64,000 nucleotides of DNA from Clitopilus passeckerianus (GCA_944990035.1 CALYLX010000152.1:496001-560000), one strand, 5' to 3'. Counted from the stretch's first letter, positions 33,748 through 47,117 are shown. Translations and numbers: made by a program. Notes: generated by a model not told the origin, from the sequence alone.

Positions 33748-34998
33748 ATGCCGGAAAGATTCACGATTCCTCTGAGAGAGGTGACTCTCGCGGAAATAAA
33801 GAATCTACAGGGAACACCAGAGCCAAAGATCAAGACGGACCTCGATTTGGAACTCTGGAAAACAACCCAATCGTACCAGGACTACGCGATTTTCTTGCGT
33901 CGATTGAACGAAGCCGTCGTGGGCCTCTTTCTGCCATGGGCACCCCCTTCTTTAAGCCCAGTGGGTCTTTAGCTTTAAGGAGCTACAACGTACATTCTAA
34001 GCTCTGATACCTAGTCCGTCCAAAAAACAGCGCGAATGTTAGATATATTAGATGCGCTGGTGGATGAAATCCCAGCCCAAGCTACGCCACAGCGTTTTGG
34101 GAACCTCGCCTTTCGAACCTGGGGAGCTCGTTTCGAAGAGGTTTGGTAATTTCTCATCTTCGATCAATACTCGCTAACATGGGTCACCTATTTTTCCAAG
34201 AGAATTGATGCGCTGCTGGCCGATCTTCTAGGAAGTGAATTCGCTGTAATGTTGCCGCACGTTCGGCCGTTACTCATGACCTCCTTTGGTTCATTCACCC
34301 GTATGGACTATGGCACGGGGCATGAAACCTCGTTTGCCCTGTTCCTTCTCGTCCTGACATTGGGTCGATTTTTCCAACCGGTGCAGGATGAGGAACGTGC
34401 AATAGTCCTGATTATCTTTGTTCGCTACATGCGACTTTGCTGGAAAATTCAAGACATCTACCGTCTGGAGCCTGCAGGTAGCCATGGCGTCTGGGGTCTG
34501 GACGACTCCTCTTTCTTAGGATATATTTTCGGTAGCGCCCAACTCAGAGGTTTCAATTTCCATGTTCCCTCAAGGATTGATGCTGACACCCCTTCATTCC
34601 TTTCTAGACCAAACGGAAATAGCAGTGAACGCCATACTACAGCCGTCACTTCCACCGACGAACCTGTATTTCATGCTGATTGAACGTATACGTCAAGTCA
34701 AATACGGGCCGTTTCACGAGCACTCGGCGCAACTTTACTCGATTGCAGTGAACGTACCTAACTGGAAGAAGGTGAACTCAGGGTTGGTCAAGATGTACGA
34801 GGTAGGCGCTCGAGGATTCCCCGAGGCAACCGTAGGCCATGATCACTAATGTGATATCACGCAATTTAGGCAGAGGTCCTGGGCAAACGGGTCGTTGTTC
34901 AGCACTTGCCTCTTGGGGGTTTATTACAGTGGTCCGAACCAGGTTCGGTTGATGACCGAGCCAGCCCTGCTCGGTCACAAATGTCCTCCGTGGTTTAG
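33748..34998 (+). CDS. RRD: PP2A phosphatase activator PTPA (peptidyl-prolyl isomerase), 336 aa
   Basis: Five exons join in frame: 33748-33960, 34015-34140, 34201-34549, 34608-34801 and 34870-34998. PTPA (yeast Rrd1/Rrd2) reactivates PP2A-type phosphatases and has prolyl isomerase activity. Landmarks: YQDYAIFLRRLNEAVVG, LDILDALVDEIPA, RFGNLAFRTWGARFEE, GSFTRMDYGTGHE, YRLEPAGSHGVWGLDD and the C-terminal VPNWKKVNSGLVKMYEAEVLGK then QHLPLG. The length is normal. A basidiomycete usually has one or two such genes; which orthologue this is cannot be told. Confidence 0.93.
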
Positions 34999-37685
34999 TA
35001 CGACAGACTGAGATAACGCAGCAGATTTAGATGGGACCCTCAAGGCACAGACGTCCGCCGACATTTTCGTACTTTTGCTATGGCTAATTGTTACGGGCGA
35101 GACCGAGGATAACCCGGTCTGTGAAGAAGGTTCAGGTTCTCAGTACATATTACACTTCGAAGATCTTCCATGAATCGGATTCTCCTTCCGCCTGTGTGAT
35201 CGCGAGAACTATGTCACTTTTTAAGCAATTCTGCGCGCCCTCGCGCGAATTCTGAGGTTCATTCCCGCGCCTGTCATAATAACCAAGAGAAGGTGGGGTC
35301 GGCAGAGCCATGTCATGGTCTTGGTGATAAGGCATCGTACATATTGCAAAGATGACCAATGGGCTCACAGCTGTCTCGGTATCGTAACCGATCTAAGAAT
35401 ACGCCGTAGGCGTACCCTTGGCCATGGCAACAAGCTCGACATTCGATGTGTATTTGATTATGTCTTTCATCAGTCATTGCACTAATGTCAAAGGAGTATG
35501 TAATGGCATCATCCTTGAGCAGTAGGAACCCTGCTGTTGGTCTCGTCTTACATGACGAACTCGACTGCCTGCGGTTGAAGACCTCGGGTAACCCAGCGGA
35601 TTCAAAACTAGTTGGTGACGCATCGGTGTGTATACAAACCTGGGTTTGGATACCTGGAATACCTAGCCAAGATTTCCTTACGGCAGGGATGTGGTCAGGT
35701 TCATGTACCTTTTGATCCCGCAAAGGGTTAGCTCGTCGGGCAGGATAAACCGCTTTACCGAAGGCAAAGTCGGGAATACAACTCTATCAGGTGGGGCGTC
35801 CTCGATCGAAATTAGAACGTCCCTGATTAACGGCGTCAACCACCTGCGGCAGTCCCAAAGGACAACTAATGGGGTCAACGACTACCGAGTGATATGGGCA
35901 ATCATGGGTGTATTTCCATATGGCCCGTTGCTTACCATACGCTGTGTCGACGAACAGACATCGACAATGGCATCCACTTGAAATCCCAACAATCGTTCAA
36001 GAGCATCATGTTTATCATAACTTCCATCTCTGCAATATGACCAAACCATGCCGTCAGAGCAAACGTCTGATGGAGGACATTCTCTTCACACCAAACGCAC
36101 AAGAATAGATGGGGATGTACAATAGTGCCTCTGTATGTTTTTCACGGAAACTATATGAAAACATATTAAGGCAGACCCAGGTCCCCCGTCTAAACCTAGT
36201 TTGGTAGCCAGAGCGCCTTTGTGAAGGTAAAATGCTTGTAAAGTGGAGTTCGGCCTCCAAGGGCTATGATGGAATTTCATTACGCCAAGTCTACTGGTGA
36301 CATGGCCACGGAGCAGGGCGTTGTCGTGTAAGGACTGCAACCAAGTGCCATTATGCATCGTATGCGCATCAGAGGACGCAACGCCTGTTATCGCTCAAAA
36401 TGGACGTTTACAGATCAGAGCAACAGTTTCAATTGCCTGCCTCGGTCACAGCAGCAGGTAGCACGTTGTACGTGGAGAACTAAGGCGTTGCCTCAACGGG
36501 AAGACTGATAAACAAGGACGTGGATGTGGCTCATCATTGACATAAATGACAGCCGGTCCAAGAGTAGACAACACTGACGTCGAGATGCTTGCCTCGAGTT
36601 TTTACGTCGGGAATAAGATTCCGGTATGGGAAAGACGTTTGTCCCCAGACTCGTGTACTCACTGATGATCGTTTGTCTCCTCCAGCCAGCTGTCTGTATA
36701 TAGGTTGCAATTGTCGCAGTACCGGATGGATTTTCCCGGTGCTTGTGGAAGTGTCCGGATCCAATCGATAACAGGAGTTACTGATTGTTCTGACAAATTC
36801 CGGGATATCGAGCAAGTCCCGGTGGGTGATAAGTCGAGATGGCCGCACCCAAAAGGTTCAATATTTTGACGCCCAGTTTTCATTAACACTAAGCTAAATC
36901 AAAGTTGAATCACAGGCCTCGAGGCTTAAGCAGACCAATCGTTGACGACCAGGTGGTGGTGGTATGTTGATGAGCTGTGCAGGACCGGCACCAGCCGAGC
37001 ATAGCCATCACAGTCATCGATGAAGTTTACCCGACCGCGAAAAACTTGTGCACTTTCAACCACATCCACCTCAACACTCGCCGCACAAGAAAGAGCTGCT
37101 CAACGAGTCCAAAAACATACTAGTAGAAGTATCTGGCGTCGCCGTCACACAAAACGCGACTTCAGAACCCGAAAGGCCACAATTTCTGACCAAGAACACA
37201 ACGAGGATCTTCGATTGTTGACCAGAGAGTGAGTCAAAGTTCAGGTATTAAATGATGCTTTTGTTGACTGGTTATTTGTGGTTTAGGTGGTCATCCGTTA
37301 GAGGTTCGTATATGTCGGCTGTTCTGAGCGATCTATGGCTAAACTCCCGCATAGGAGAACCCCCCTGATATCGTTTACCTCACAGCCTCGCATCGACCTT
37401 CAAAACGCGCTCCGTTTTCTTCTTGCACGACTCTATTCATCCCTAGACCTTCAATTACACGCCCTTCAAGCTTTTTCCTCGCTGAACAGGGAGCGAGGAA
37501 CCCACCTCTGACTGACGTTTTCCTTCTGCTATAAGCTCTTCCCCGCCCGGCTCGCCCACGACCGCGGCGGCAGGGTTCTTACTAATATACCAATCGCTAT
37601 CGACTCCCCTCTATCTTCGTCTTCCACCGTCCTAGAGACACCAGCGTCTGTAGATTCGGCCGAACTTTCCCCGTGTTCTGAACCA
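34999..37685. other. Gene-poor stretch of 2.7 kb and long leader of the decarboxylase gene
   Basis: No recognisable protein or exon chain was found between 35.0 and 37.0 kb. From about 37.0 kb the sequence becomes pyrimidine-rich on the plus strand and holds several upstream ATGs, including a 70-codon frame at 37020-37232. This may be the long 5' leader and promoter of ornithine decarboxylase. Confidence 0.45.
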
Positions 37686-39302
37686 ATGTCCCAAGTTGAA
37701 GTTCTCCCTGCTACTTGCCCTGTCGATTTCTCCTTTGATGGATCCCAAACTTACGACACCTGTCGCGAAAATTATGGTCACAACGTGACCAGGCTCCTCG
37801 CCGATGGGCTCGCTTCGTCACCCTCGGTTCTTGTCCGTGCTGACAAAGAAGTTTTACCATCTGGAGAAACATGCTTGTTTCCCTCCCTCCCCCCTCTTCT
37901 TCGAGGACACTCTGATGTTCATCTCCGGGCCGGTATCATGAACGCTTCCCGCCTTGCCGCCGAGCATGTGCCCAATGCAGAAAAGGCATTTTTCGTCGCG
38001 GATTTGAGCCAGGTCTACCGCCAGCATCAACGGTGGCTGAAGTGCCTTCCTGGTATCCAACCTTTTTACGGTATGTCTTTTATTTTTTCGTTCTTCCTTG
38101 TTCCCAAAATATTTTTTGTCTGATACAAATTCGCCTTTTTAGCTATCAAATGCAATCCTGACCCTTACGTCATTCGACTTCTTGCCGCTCTTGGTACCGG
38201 CTTCGATTGTGCCTCTATCGGCGAGATCTCCCAAGTTCTCGATGTGGGCATTGATTCTTCTCGAATCATCTTCGCGAACCCATGCAAGGCCACGTCTTTC
38301 ATCCGCAGCGCGGCCAAGCTCAGCGTGGATATGATGACGTTCGATAACGCCGACGAGCTATACAAGATTGCTCGTTCCCATCCGGGGGCTAAGCTTGTAA
38401 TTCGCATTCTCACCGACGATTCGAAGAGCCTATGCGCTTTTGGTATCAAGTTCGGCGCCCCTTTGAATGTCGTTCCTGGCCTTCTGGGGAAGGCGAAAGA
38501 GCTCGGCCTAGAAGTTGTTGGCGTCAGCTTCCACGTCGGCAGTGGATGTTATGACCCGACTGTATACAACGACGCCATCATGCGTGCTCGCCGCGTGTTT
38601 GAGATGGCCAAGGGCTTTGGTTACACGTTCAACCTTCTTGATGTCGGCGGAGGTTTCGAAGATGCATTGTTCGAGCAGGCTGCCACCGTTCTGAATGAAG
38701 CCATCGAGCAGTATTTCCCCGACCGCGCTCATATCCGCATCATTGCGGAGCCTGGACGCTTTTATGTATCCAAGGCCTTCAAGCTCGCTGCCAACATCAT
38801 TGCTCGGCGCGCACCTCTCCCCGGTTCGCAGCCTGCCCAAAATGCCGATCAGCCTGGCGTCATGTGTAAGGTATATTTTTTTTCTTATGAGCTCATCACC
38901 ACTGACACCTTGTTTTTGTGCCCAGACTACATCAACGATGGAGTATATGGAGCCTTCAACTGCATCCTATTCGATCACCAAGTAGTTCATCCTTATGTTC
39001 TGTCTATGGGCGGATCTTTCCACGTCTCCAGTTCAGAGCCTCAGATCCTTAGCAGTGTTTGGGGCCCCACATGCGATTCTATAGACTGCGTCTCGAAGCA
39101 GACCACCTTGCCGAGCTCACTCCAGGTGGGTGACTGGCTAGGTTTTGACAACATGGGCGCGTATACTATTTGTGCGGCCAGTCAATTCAATGGCTTCGAA
39201 CTCAGCAAGGTTATTTATACCACCGGGGAACAAGGTGGTTTAGAGGTGGTCCGAACCCTCGCCGCGTTTGCAGCAGATGGGCATGGGATGAATGTGGACT
39301 AG
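37686..39302 (+). CDS. ODC: Ornithine decarboxylase, 494 aa
   Basis: Three exons join in frame: 37686-38070, 38143-38865 and 38926-39302. The PLP enzyme makes putrescine from ornithine, the first step of polyamine synthesis in the cytosol. Fold-type III landmarks are complete: the PLP lysine in FYAIKCNPD (Lys131), GFDCASIGEI, VSFHVGSGC, LLDVGGGF, EPGRFY, YINDGVYGAFN, and the active-site Cys in WGPTCDSID. The first intron falls inside the PLP-lysine codon context. The long N-terminal extension (about 95 residues before the barrel) is somewhat larger than in animal enzymes, as in other fungi. Confidence 0.95.
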
Positions 39303-40613
39303 TTTAGGAGTTCGTTGATGAACCGTTCTGGATTTAGACAGCATGTTTATTGATATCACATTATTCCTGCGGAACGGGAAATGAAAGAACGAACGCCGGT
39401 GAAAATAACATTGGCGTGTATGATGATCCCGAAGGACGCCGACAGACACCGAAGGGAACGGTTGAAGGTTTTACGACGCATGGACTCGCGGCAACAGCTC
39501 CTCAGTCGGGCTCACGTGCTTTCGGTACCGTTTTGCGATAAGGGCGGGTCGTGTGCTTAGGACCATTTGTTCATGCGAATTCTCGGGCACGTTTCTCAGG
39601 ACGACGATGGCGCATGACCCTTCGACGCCGCAATCATCATTGTGATCGAGGATCAGAGCATTTCAGGTACGAGGACTCATCTTCGATCGCCAAAAGTTCG
39701 AAATCCCGTGCGAATATCCATGGATGATGCTTCCGTTCCCCGGGTCGATGGTCGTTGTTGTGAATTGACCACCCCCTTGCAAAGTTTACATTCACTCGAT
39801 CACAGGATATGCCGTAAAACCATCTCCAATGAACGGTGGGCTCTGGATGTTGATTTGTCCTTGGCGTCGCCTCGACAGCGTAGAAACCCAGTGGCTTGAT
39901 ATGTTCTTCCGAAGCAATTTTTGCACTCTGCCCATTTATGGAGAGCAGAGATCACATGAAATGACGAAAACTGGGGCTCTCGTTGACGCGGCTTCCCTTT
40001 GCCAGCCGTTTAATTGCTCTCATGATCGCGAGGGCCCGTGAGTTTTGACACTGGCGTGGATGGACGTTGGGGCTCATTCAATAGGGACGCCTCAGGAGGA
40101 TTTCCCGAAGAAATTTTAGGTGCTGCAATCTCTGGTTAGGAATTCCCATTATTGTCCGATCACTGCGTCCGTTGCCGAGGATGAACAATGTGAAGTCGTT
40201 GCCTATTCCGTCGACTCGACAACACATTCTGGAGAAATGACCTCTTTCCTTTTCTAGGGGTTCGTGGTGACCTGTTTGCCGTGTGGTTCGTCCCACTTTG
40301 GGACCTGTTACCCCATCCAACCGGGAATAACATTATATCCATTCGGCAAACCGAACCGACCGAATCGATTGACAAGACGACATTTGTCCTGCACCCCTCT
40401 GCTGAGATCGTTCGCTTACGGGACCCGTAAGCAGATTATATCGAAACGGTTATCTTTCCCTTTCTCGGCTTTGTATCGGCCCAGGCCAGACACCCGGCGC
40501 GGTGTAAACGCAGATCTACCTATCAACGATTTCCCCGCTTCTGACCTCACAGCATTCTGTATATAAGCCCGAGGCGGTCAATCCATTGACGCCTTTTCCA
40601 TCCAAGACTCGAC
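39303..40613. other. Long upstream region of the APSES gene
   Basis: These 1.3 kb have no gene on either strand. Long regulatory regions are common ahead of developmental transcription factors. A TATATAAG box at 40560-40567 closes the region. Confidence 0.45.
40560..40567 (+). promoter_or_regulatory. TATA box of the APSES gene
   Basis: TATATAAG lies 47 bases ahead of the chosen ATG at 40614 and supports that start. Confidence 0.6.
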
Positions 40614-42669
40614 ATGCTGCAGGTACGTGTTAATGCCTTCCTTCCCGGCAGTTTGCCCGTCCTCACCAATGTTCCGTAGGAAACCCTCCCAACATCGCCC
40701 CCCGCAGTGGGGCCTCGTTTCCGCCCATACGCCAGCCCCAACCACCATGTCACGAAGGGGCGATATATTACAAGTAACGATCCGCGAGGCTACATGTGAA
40801 TTGTTCGACTCGCTCATCACACACACAACACTGACGCATATCTTGCTAGTCCTGTCTATGAATACCCTCTTAATGGACAATGGATCATGATGGATATCGA
40901 CGATGGCTATATTCTCTGGACTGGGATATGGAAGGGTAAGTGGCTGGTCACTTCCACGTTGCAACGACTGAATATGAACACCTTGTCTTTAGCTCTCGGC
41001 AACTCCAAAGGTAATTTATTTATTTATTGGGTGGGTTGATCGACAGACTAACCGCTCTGTGTGCTTCAGCCGACATTGTCAAAATGATTGACTCCCAACC
41101 GGACCTTGCACCACTAATTCGTCGAGTACGCGGAGGATACTTGAAAATTCAAGGAACCTGGATGCCTTATGAGGTGTGTAATTATTTTATTTTCCATAAC
41201 TAGAAGTTACTCACCAACGTCGACAGGTTGCGCTACGACTCTCTCGTCGGTGAGTTGGCACAGGCCAATTACTTCGCCCATGGTTTAACCATTTTTAACA
41301 GCGTTGCTTGGCCAATCCGTGATGACTTGGTACCCCTCTTTGGGTATGTTTCCACCATACTTTTTCGCCGTTGCACTCAATAATGACCCCGATCTATAGA
41401 CCTACTTTTCCTAGCACATGCCTGTCGCCTGACCAACCTGGGTATGGTCAAGTGGTGGCCTCTAGCTCAAACCGAAGGCGAGCAAGACGAGCTACGACCC
41501 AAAGCGTCACCAACCCCATCGGTGCCACCACCGAGACTCACTCGGGCTGGGTGATGACCAACGCTGGAGCTGGTCCTTCGCAGTCCCAGCACCCTGTATC
41601 ACATTCACAAACGCCTTCAAGTTACTACCAGTCGCACCGTGATCGTGACACTAGACCACACCATACCTACGGTCACCCCAGTCCTACACCGAGCTATCGC
41701 CCCGGCCATTCTCAGGCTCCCGAATCAACGAGCCCGTCTCTTGTGGCAAGGGAACGCAGCTCATCTGTGAGGTACTCCCCATATGTGGGCCATTCACCAC
41801 ATCCCGCTTCTCGTCGTTTCTCCCCATCTGCCCTCACCCTTGAGATTCCCTCCCTATCCATCAAGGACGAACGTGGGTCAGCCTCCGCTGGTGCCTCCAC
41901 CGCCGTTGTCGACAACAAGATAACCCTCCCACCTCTTAAGGCGCCTGCCCATCTCTCATCTAGCCCTAATGCTTCGTACGCCCTGCCACCCATTTCTGCA
42001 ATGGAGGACCTCCGAGGCATCCGTGCAACAGACTCCGCAGCCGTTTTGAGGCGCCTTAGGGAAGACGATGACCATATACCGTCCCGCCTAGCCCACGAAG
42101 ACGATTCGGAGAGAAAACGCCGGCGTTCATTTTCCTTCCAGCCGTACAGGTACTGAAAATTAATTCTTCAATTTTCATCCACTTGCTCATTGCGAGAAAA
42201 AAAAATTAGATCACCTGTCCTACACTCAGCTGTTCGAGCACAGGATGTTCCTCGATCCTACCCGGATAATTCATACCGGTCTCGAACGCCGTACAGTAGT
42301 GACGAGAGCGATGGAAACGACCGGCTTCGCCGTTCGTCTCATCGTGGTCATTCAGGAAGCTTGAGTCTTTCCGTTCCATCCGATGCCTCGCATGATGGCA
42401 TGTCGACTTGTGATCCCTCACCAATTTCACCTGCGACCCCTCGCTCAGCAACCTCGAATGGTTATCCCGCTTTCTTGTCGCCATATCACCAACCTGCTGT
42501 CATCAAGAGCAGACGGGTGTCGGAGGCCTTCCACCCCCTCTCAGTCCCGGTTGGGGAGTGGGCAGGTTCTCGAAGAGCGTCAGACGGGCTACCTAGCTCA
42601 GACCCAGCTTTTCCTCGTCGAAATTCGGACGCTGACAGTGAAATGGCACATCCTCATAGGCCATGGTAA
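40614..42669 (+). CDS. APSES/KilA-N-type DNA-binding transcription regulator, 535 aa
   Basis: Nine exons join in frame: 40614-40622, 40680-40795, 40850-40935, 40993-41010, 41070-41173, 41227-41249, 41302-41343, 41400-42149 and 42210-42669. The DNA-binding domain spans exons 3-8: PVYEYPLNGQWIMMDIDDG, WKALGNSKADIVKMID, RVRGGYLKIQGTWMPYEVA, RLSRRVAWPIRDDLVPLFG. This is the APSES (Mbp1/Swi4/StuA-like) winged-helix fold of fungal cell-cycle and development regulators. Ankyrin repeats, found in Mbp1/Swi4, are absent; the rest is disordered and rich in Ser, Pro and Arg. The first coding exon holds only MLQ, and two others are 18 and 23 bases. Targets are unknown. Confidence 0.88.
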
Positions 42670-43798
42670 CTGATTACCACTGGTCACTCATTTTCTCTCT
42701 TATCCCTACCTTTTTATTACCATTATACCCCCTATCAGCAGGAGTTGTTCCTCTGATCTTCCGTTGCTGCATTCGTTTTCTGTTCCATTCGTCCTTAGAG
42801 CTTGTTAGCTGTCATCATGCTCATACTGTACCCCACATGTCAACATATGTATCCAAGTAATGAATCTGGCATTTCTCCTACTCGAACATATTTATTAGCT
42901 CCGAAAGTCATAAGATCGACGTCGACTTCATGGACAGGGGGATTGGTATTAATGATGCTGATATCCGCGGAGGCGGTGGAGATGTAACCTGAGGCCGATC
43001 GTTCAGAGTCCTCTACTTGCTTCAGAATAGAATAACGCCGGTTATATCCCAACAACTCAACAGTGAGTGATCGAGAGATGGCAGATGTCCAACGACACCA
43101 GCATAGTTGAAAGTTCCCATCAATGGTTGAACTGCGACACCCAGACTCGGATTGACCCAGTTGTCGAGTTCGTGGGGGGTCAGTACTGAGTATTCAATTC
43201 CAGAATTCTTTGGGTGGAGAACGTGCCGTAACAAGTAGTCATTTGTCCATGTTGGTTAACCCTTGACACAACTGATGTCGATAGATGGGTGACCGCTGTC
43301 TTCACCTCAACGAGACACGATTATCAGGATGCTGCAAGGCCTGGCAGCTGATATACCCACAAACTATCTCCAGTGAATGATGCGCTTTCGGGACCGCACC
43401 CACAGAACTCTTGCTGAATCAGGAACCCGACTGGTCACTGTAACCCCACGTAAGGTCACGACACCACGGTATCGAACAAAGTCTCCCCAATCGATCGGGA
43501 GGCGACCGTGTCGGAAGAGCGCAGAGAAGGCGCGGGTTGGCGGGGGCGGGTATGACATAGAACTTCTCCGTCGAATCGGTCTCGCGCGTCGACCCGGACA
43601 TGAGATCGCAAGGCTGGCAGAAGTGATGGTCCATATACATTCTCATCATGAAATGACAGGAGTAGCCTACTGACAGCAAACGTATGATCAACTCAAACCT
43701 ACAACGAATCTGTAGCAGGTAGCGGACACGAGAACGTCTAGCTTGGGAGTTACATTGATAGTGATTACACCGGCCGCAAACAGTGGCCTAGAGGAATA
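42670..43798. other. Convergent spacer, nothing recognised
   Basis: It contains 3' flanks of the APSES gene and the phosphate transporter. A 98-codon plus frame at 43377-43673 has no recognisable features. Confidence 0.5.
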
Positions 43799-46700
43799 TT
43801 ATAGACTGTCGCAGGCGTCAGCGTCGTGGCAGCAGAGAGAAGTTGGTTGGCTTGACTCACCCTATAGCTCTCATCAATACATATCCAACGGTCGAGACCA
43901 CCTGTAATAGCGTGAGCTGACTGAGGGAGGAGATTTAGGTGAAGTGGACCTCACCATCATGGAGATGATACTGGCCGGTACGCCGTTCTTCAAGAAATCG
44001 ACATTCGATAAGTAGAGGTCGCCAAGTTCATCCTCCTGGGTGGCCCTATGTGATTTTCTAGTCAAATTCGGTTCTTTTCCGACAGTATGGCAAATCCTTA
44101 CGCTGTTTGATTTGGGAACCCGGATACAGGCATACCCATTCCCGTGGAGCATATGAGGCCCGTTATGAAGATCAGGAGATTCGTATGGTTTCCCGGCAGG
44201 TTTGTTCCCACTTCTTTCGCAATAGGTACCAGCAAGACGCTGGCAATTGTATGGCTGATGAATGTTGATATGATCTGTGGGGAAATATTAGCGACCGGTA
44301 GCTTGAATGTTCCGAAAGGAGCACAAACCAGGACTACGGGCGACAGGAATAACACAACGGTATACAACGAGAATCCTTCGAGGAAATCGCGAAGGTATAG
44401 GTCCACAACCGTAAGAAGGCCGCTTGACATAACACCTTTGCCGAGTGCGATGCCGCCCATGGCCAAGAAGACAATGGTCCATGCGAATTGTTCAAAGTCG
44501 TCCTAAAGGGGTACATTGACGGAAGTGAGCAAGCCGCGGAAGGAAGAAAACATAAAAAGCTTCCGTACCTTTTTGAGAACGCCAGTGGAGAAAAATGCAA
44601 CGATGGGGAAAATGGCAATAATCCCCATATCTCCGACGATGCCTTCGAGCTTGTGCGCGACACACCATAGTCCAATAGTTATCAGACATACGATGGTTAC
44701 CCACCACTGTTTGTGCGTGAATGGCTCCTTGACTGGGCGAAGCTGTCTGATTTCGATCGTTCCTTCTCCATCGGGAGAGCGAGCTGGCCGATACGAAACC
44801 AATAACAAACCCCATATCAGAAGGATAGATATCAGCGATACGGGGATAGCCACAATGAACCAATTCGCCCAGTCCAGACTGGGGTCCATGGCGTCTAAGG
44901 CTACCAAATTCTGAGGAGAGGAAATTGGCGAGCTTTGCCCTCCTATGTTAGCAGCGAGGGCAATTGCGAGCTGTACCGAGGTTAGCATGGCATCTCCCGT
45001 TTAGGTTCAGACTCACGATTAAGCATGGTCCGAAGGACGATCTTGGGGGCAAGGTCCGCAGAATTGGCTGAAAAGAGGATATGGTGCCTTAACATATGCA
45101 TCATGACGAGACAATGGGAACCACTTACACGAATCAAGGTAAAGCATAGTGTAGGAGCAGCGACATTGCTAGGACACGAGAACGCGTGAGATCCGAGCCA
45201 TTGCGCGGAGAAGAAGGTAATCACCTAATCCACATGCTAGCAAAGCAGGACACCCCCATAAAGGCAAGAAGTACCGTGCTTGGCCTCGTGCCGGCGAGAC
45301 TCAAAACTTTGGTAATGAGTACTCGATCAATATTGGTTTTGCTGAGAGCAGATGAGATTGTGAATCCGCCGATTAAAAGCATAATTGTCGGGGAAAACAT
45401 GACCGAGAATACCCATCTGTAGGAAGACACAATTCAGTCGTATATTCACCTGATTCCCTAAAGTGACGTACGTGGTGGCATGCTTGGGATCTAGCCTATT
45501 CCCGTCCTTATCCAGGATGACTTGCAGGACAACCAGGAGAAGGGGGACAAACATGGACGTGACGAAAAGCGGAATAGCCTGCGGGCCGGTTGAGCAAATG
45601 TTCCGGGCAAATAGAAAACGCAAATAATACCTCAGTGGCCCAAAGGAAAGTGCAGAAAATGAGAATGGCAAAACATCGGTTGGCTTCAACCTGCTCCACG
45701 ACCGGTATGTTGAGAAGAGTGACGAAGATGATGCCAGCGATAATCTTGTATATCATCTTTTTCGTGACACGAATAGTTCCGAGTGGGGTTGGGATGAAGA
45801 ACAAGCCCGGGCCTGCCGGCCTGTACAATGCACCCATTGCTGTTGGCTCTTCTTCCATATCGCCGCGGCGCTGTTGAGCGATCATCTGTCTCCAGACGGT
45901 GTCCCTCTCCCAGGCAATGTTCTCGCGCTGGTGCATCTTGAGTTGCTGAAGTGCCATCCTTCGGTCTCCTCGAGTAACACACTTGGTGTATAGGTCGACA
46001 ACGTTCCCGATAGTTTCGTTGAGGCGATCTTTCGTTTCTCGGAGGAAAGGGTATGCCTTTTCAACATGGTCGTGCATGAAAGGGTCTTTCAACTGTGGGT
46101 ACTTGGGTCAGGCAATTGCGGAACCAGGAGTAGGAAGTAGCTTACCGATGCTTCTGTGACTTTGTCATACCTAAGATGAGCTTACATTAGCGCTCGTCTT
46201 CACCGCTGAAGAGCAGAACTTACTTCTTGAGAATCTTCCGGAAACCCGAGAAGTTGACCTCCACGTACGACTTCAAGTTGGTCAAGGAAATATACAACGT
46301 GGTGATTTTCCGCTTGTATAGCAGCCTAGTGTCGTAGGCGTAATCCGACTTTGCCGTCCACACATTGTTTTCAATCACGGTGGAGGAGGTGATGCTATCA
46401 CCTAGGCCAATCTTATTCGCGAACCTGGTGAGAGGGCCTTTGGAGTGGCCTTCACCGTCAGATAGTGATTCGACAGAGGAGATGCTAGCCCGGCGTCTGG
46501 ACGTTTCAGCATCGTAAAAACTCCCGTTCACTAAGCAATCCTGAGCAACATAATCATTGAAGCTGAGGAATAAACTCACGGATGTTCCTCTGCGCCACAC
46601 TCGTCGATCTCTTTCGGTTTCGACGTGTTGCATCTGGGCTGCGAGATATACTGTCGTCATCTTCCTCATCATCTTCTTCGTCAACATAACGGTCGGTTAA

Positions 46701-47117
46701 ACCCTCTTCTTCACGTTCCTTGATGTCGCTCTCCAGCTGCGTGGCTTCTTCTTGCAGCTCCTTCTCCTGTTGTGCGTAGAACAGGCAAACTTTCTTCAGC
46801 TCTCTTTCCAGTAGAGGCTCGAAGACGGAATCGGTGTTTGAACGGTCGGCGCCAAGAAGGTTAGATGCCTCGTTCGCCTCGATATCATGGTATGTGTCAG
46901 TGTGTTGCTCCTTCTCCAGCTGGTATATGTATTTCTTCAGGGTGTCGTAGCTGTTCTCGAGTCAGTATCCTTTCTATAAACGGAAAGCAGCCACAAAAAA
47001 CGCACGCAATATATTCATCCGACCAATCCGACACTGCATTGAACTTCAAGGAGGAGCTGCATTATATTTCAGCAAAGGAAGAGCCTAGAGGCTTGGTATG
47101 ACCAACCTAAACTTCAT
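43799..47117 (-). CDS. SPX-domain low-affinity phosphate transporter (PHO87/90/91 type), 852 aa
   Basis: Fifteen exons join in frame: 47117-47107, 47056-47006, 46950-46580, 46530-46224, 46170-46146, 46092-45631, 45578-45472, 45416-45225, 45168-45129, 45067-45017, 44970-44569, 44502-44102, 44045-43955, 43901-43861 and 43805-43799. The N-terminal SPX domain senses inositol pyrophosphates: MKFSSSLKFNAVSDW, LKKYIYQLEKEQ, then LERELKKVCLFYAQQEKEL, and later YISLTNLKSYVEVNFSGFRKI. An SLC13/DASS-type transporter follows, with IFVTLLNIPVVEQ, MLLIGGFTISSALSK, LAANIGGQSSPISSPQN, and a second half with SHTIASVLLVPIAKEVG. It imports phosphate at the plasma membrane or exports it from the vacuole. The last exon is only 7 bases. 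Confidence 0.93.

Noticed and set aside
44144..44914. Plus-strand open frames inside the phosphate-transporter region
   Set aside because: Antisense shadows of the transporter exons.
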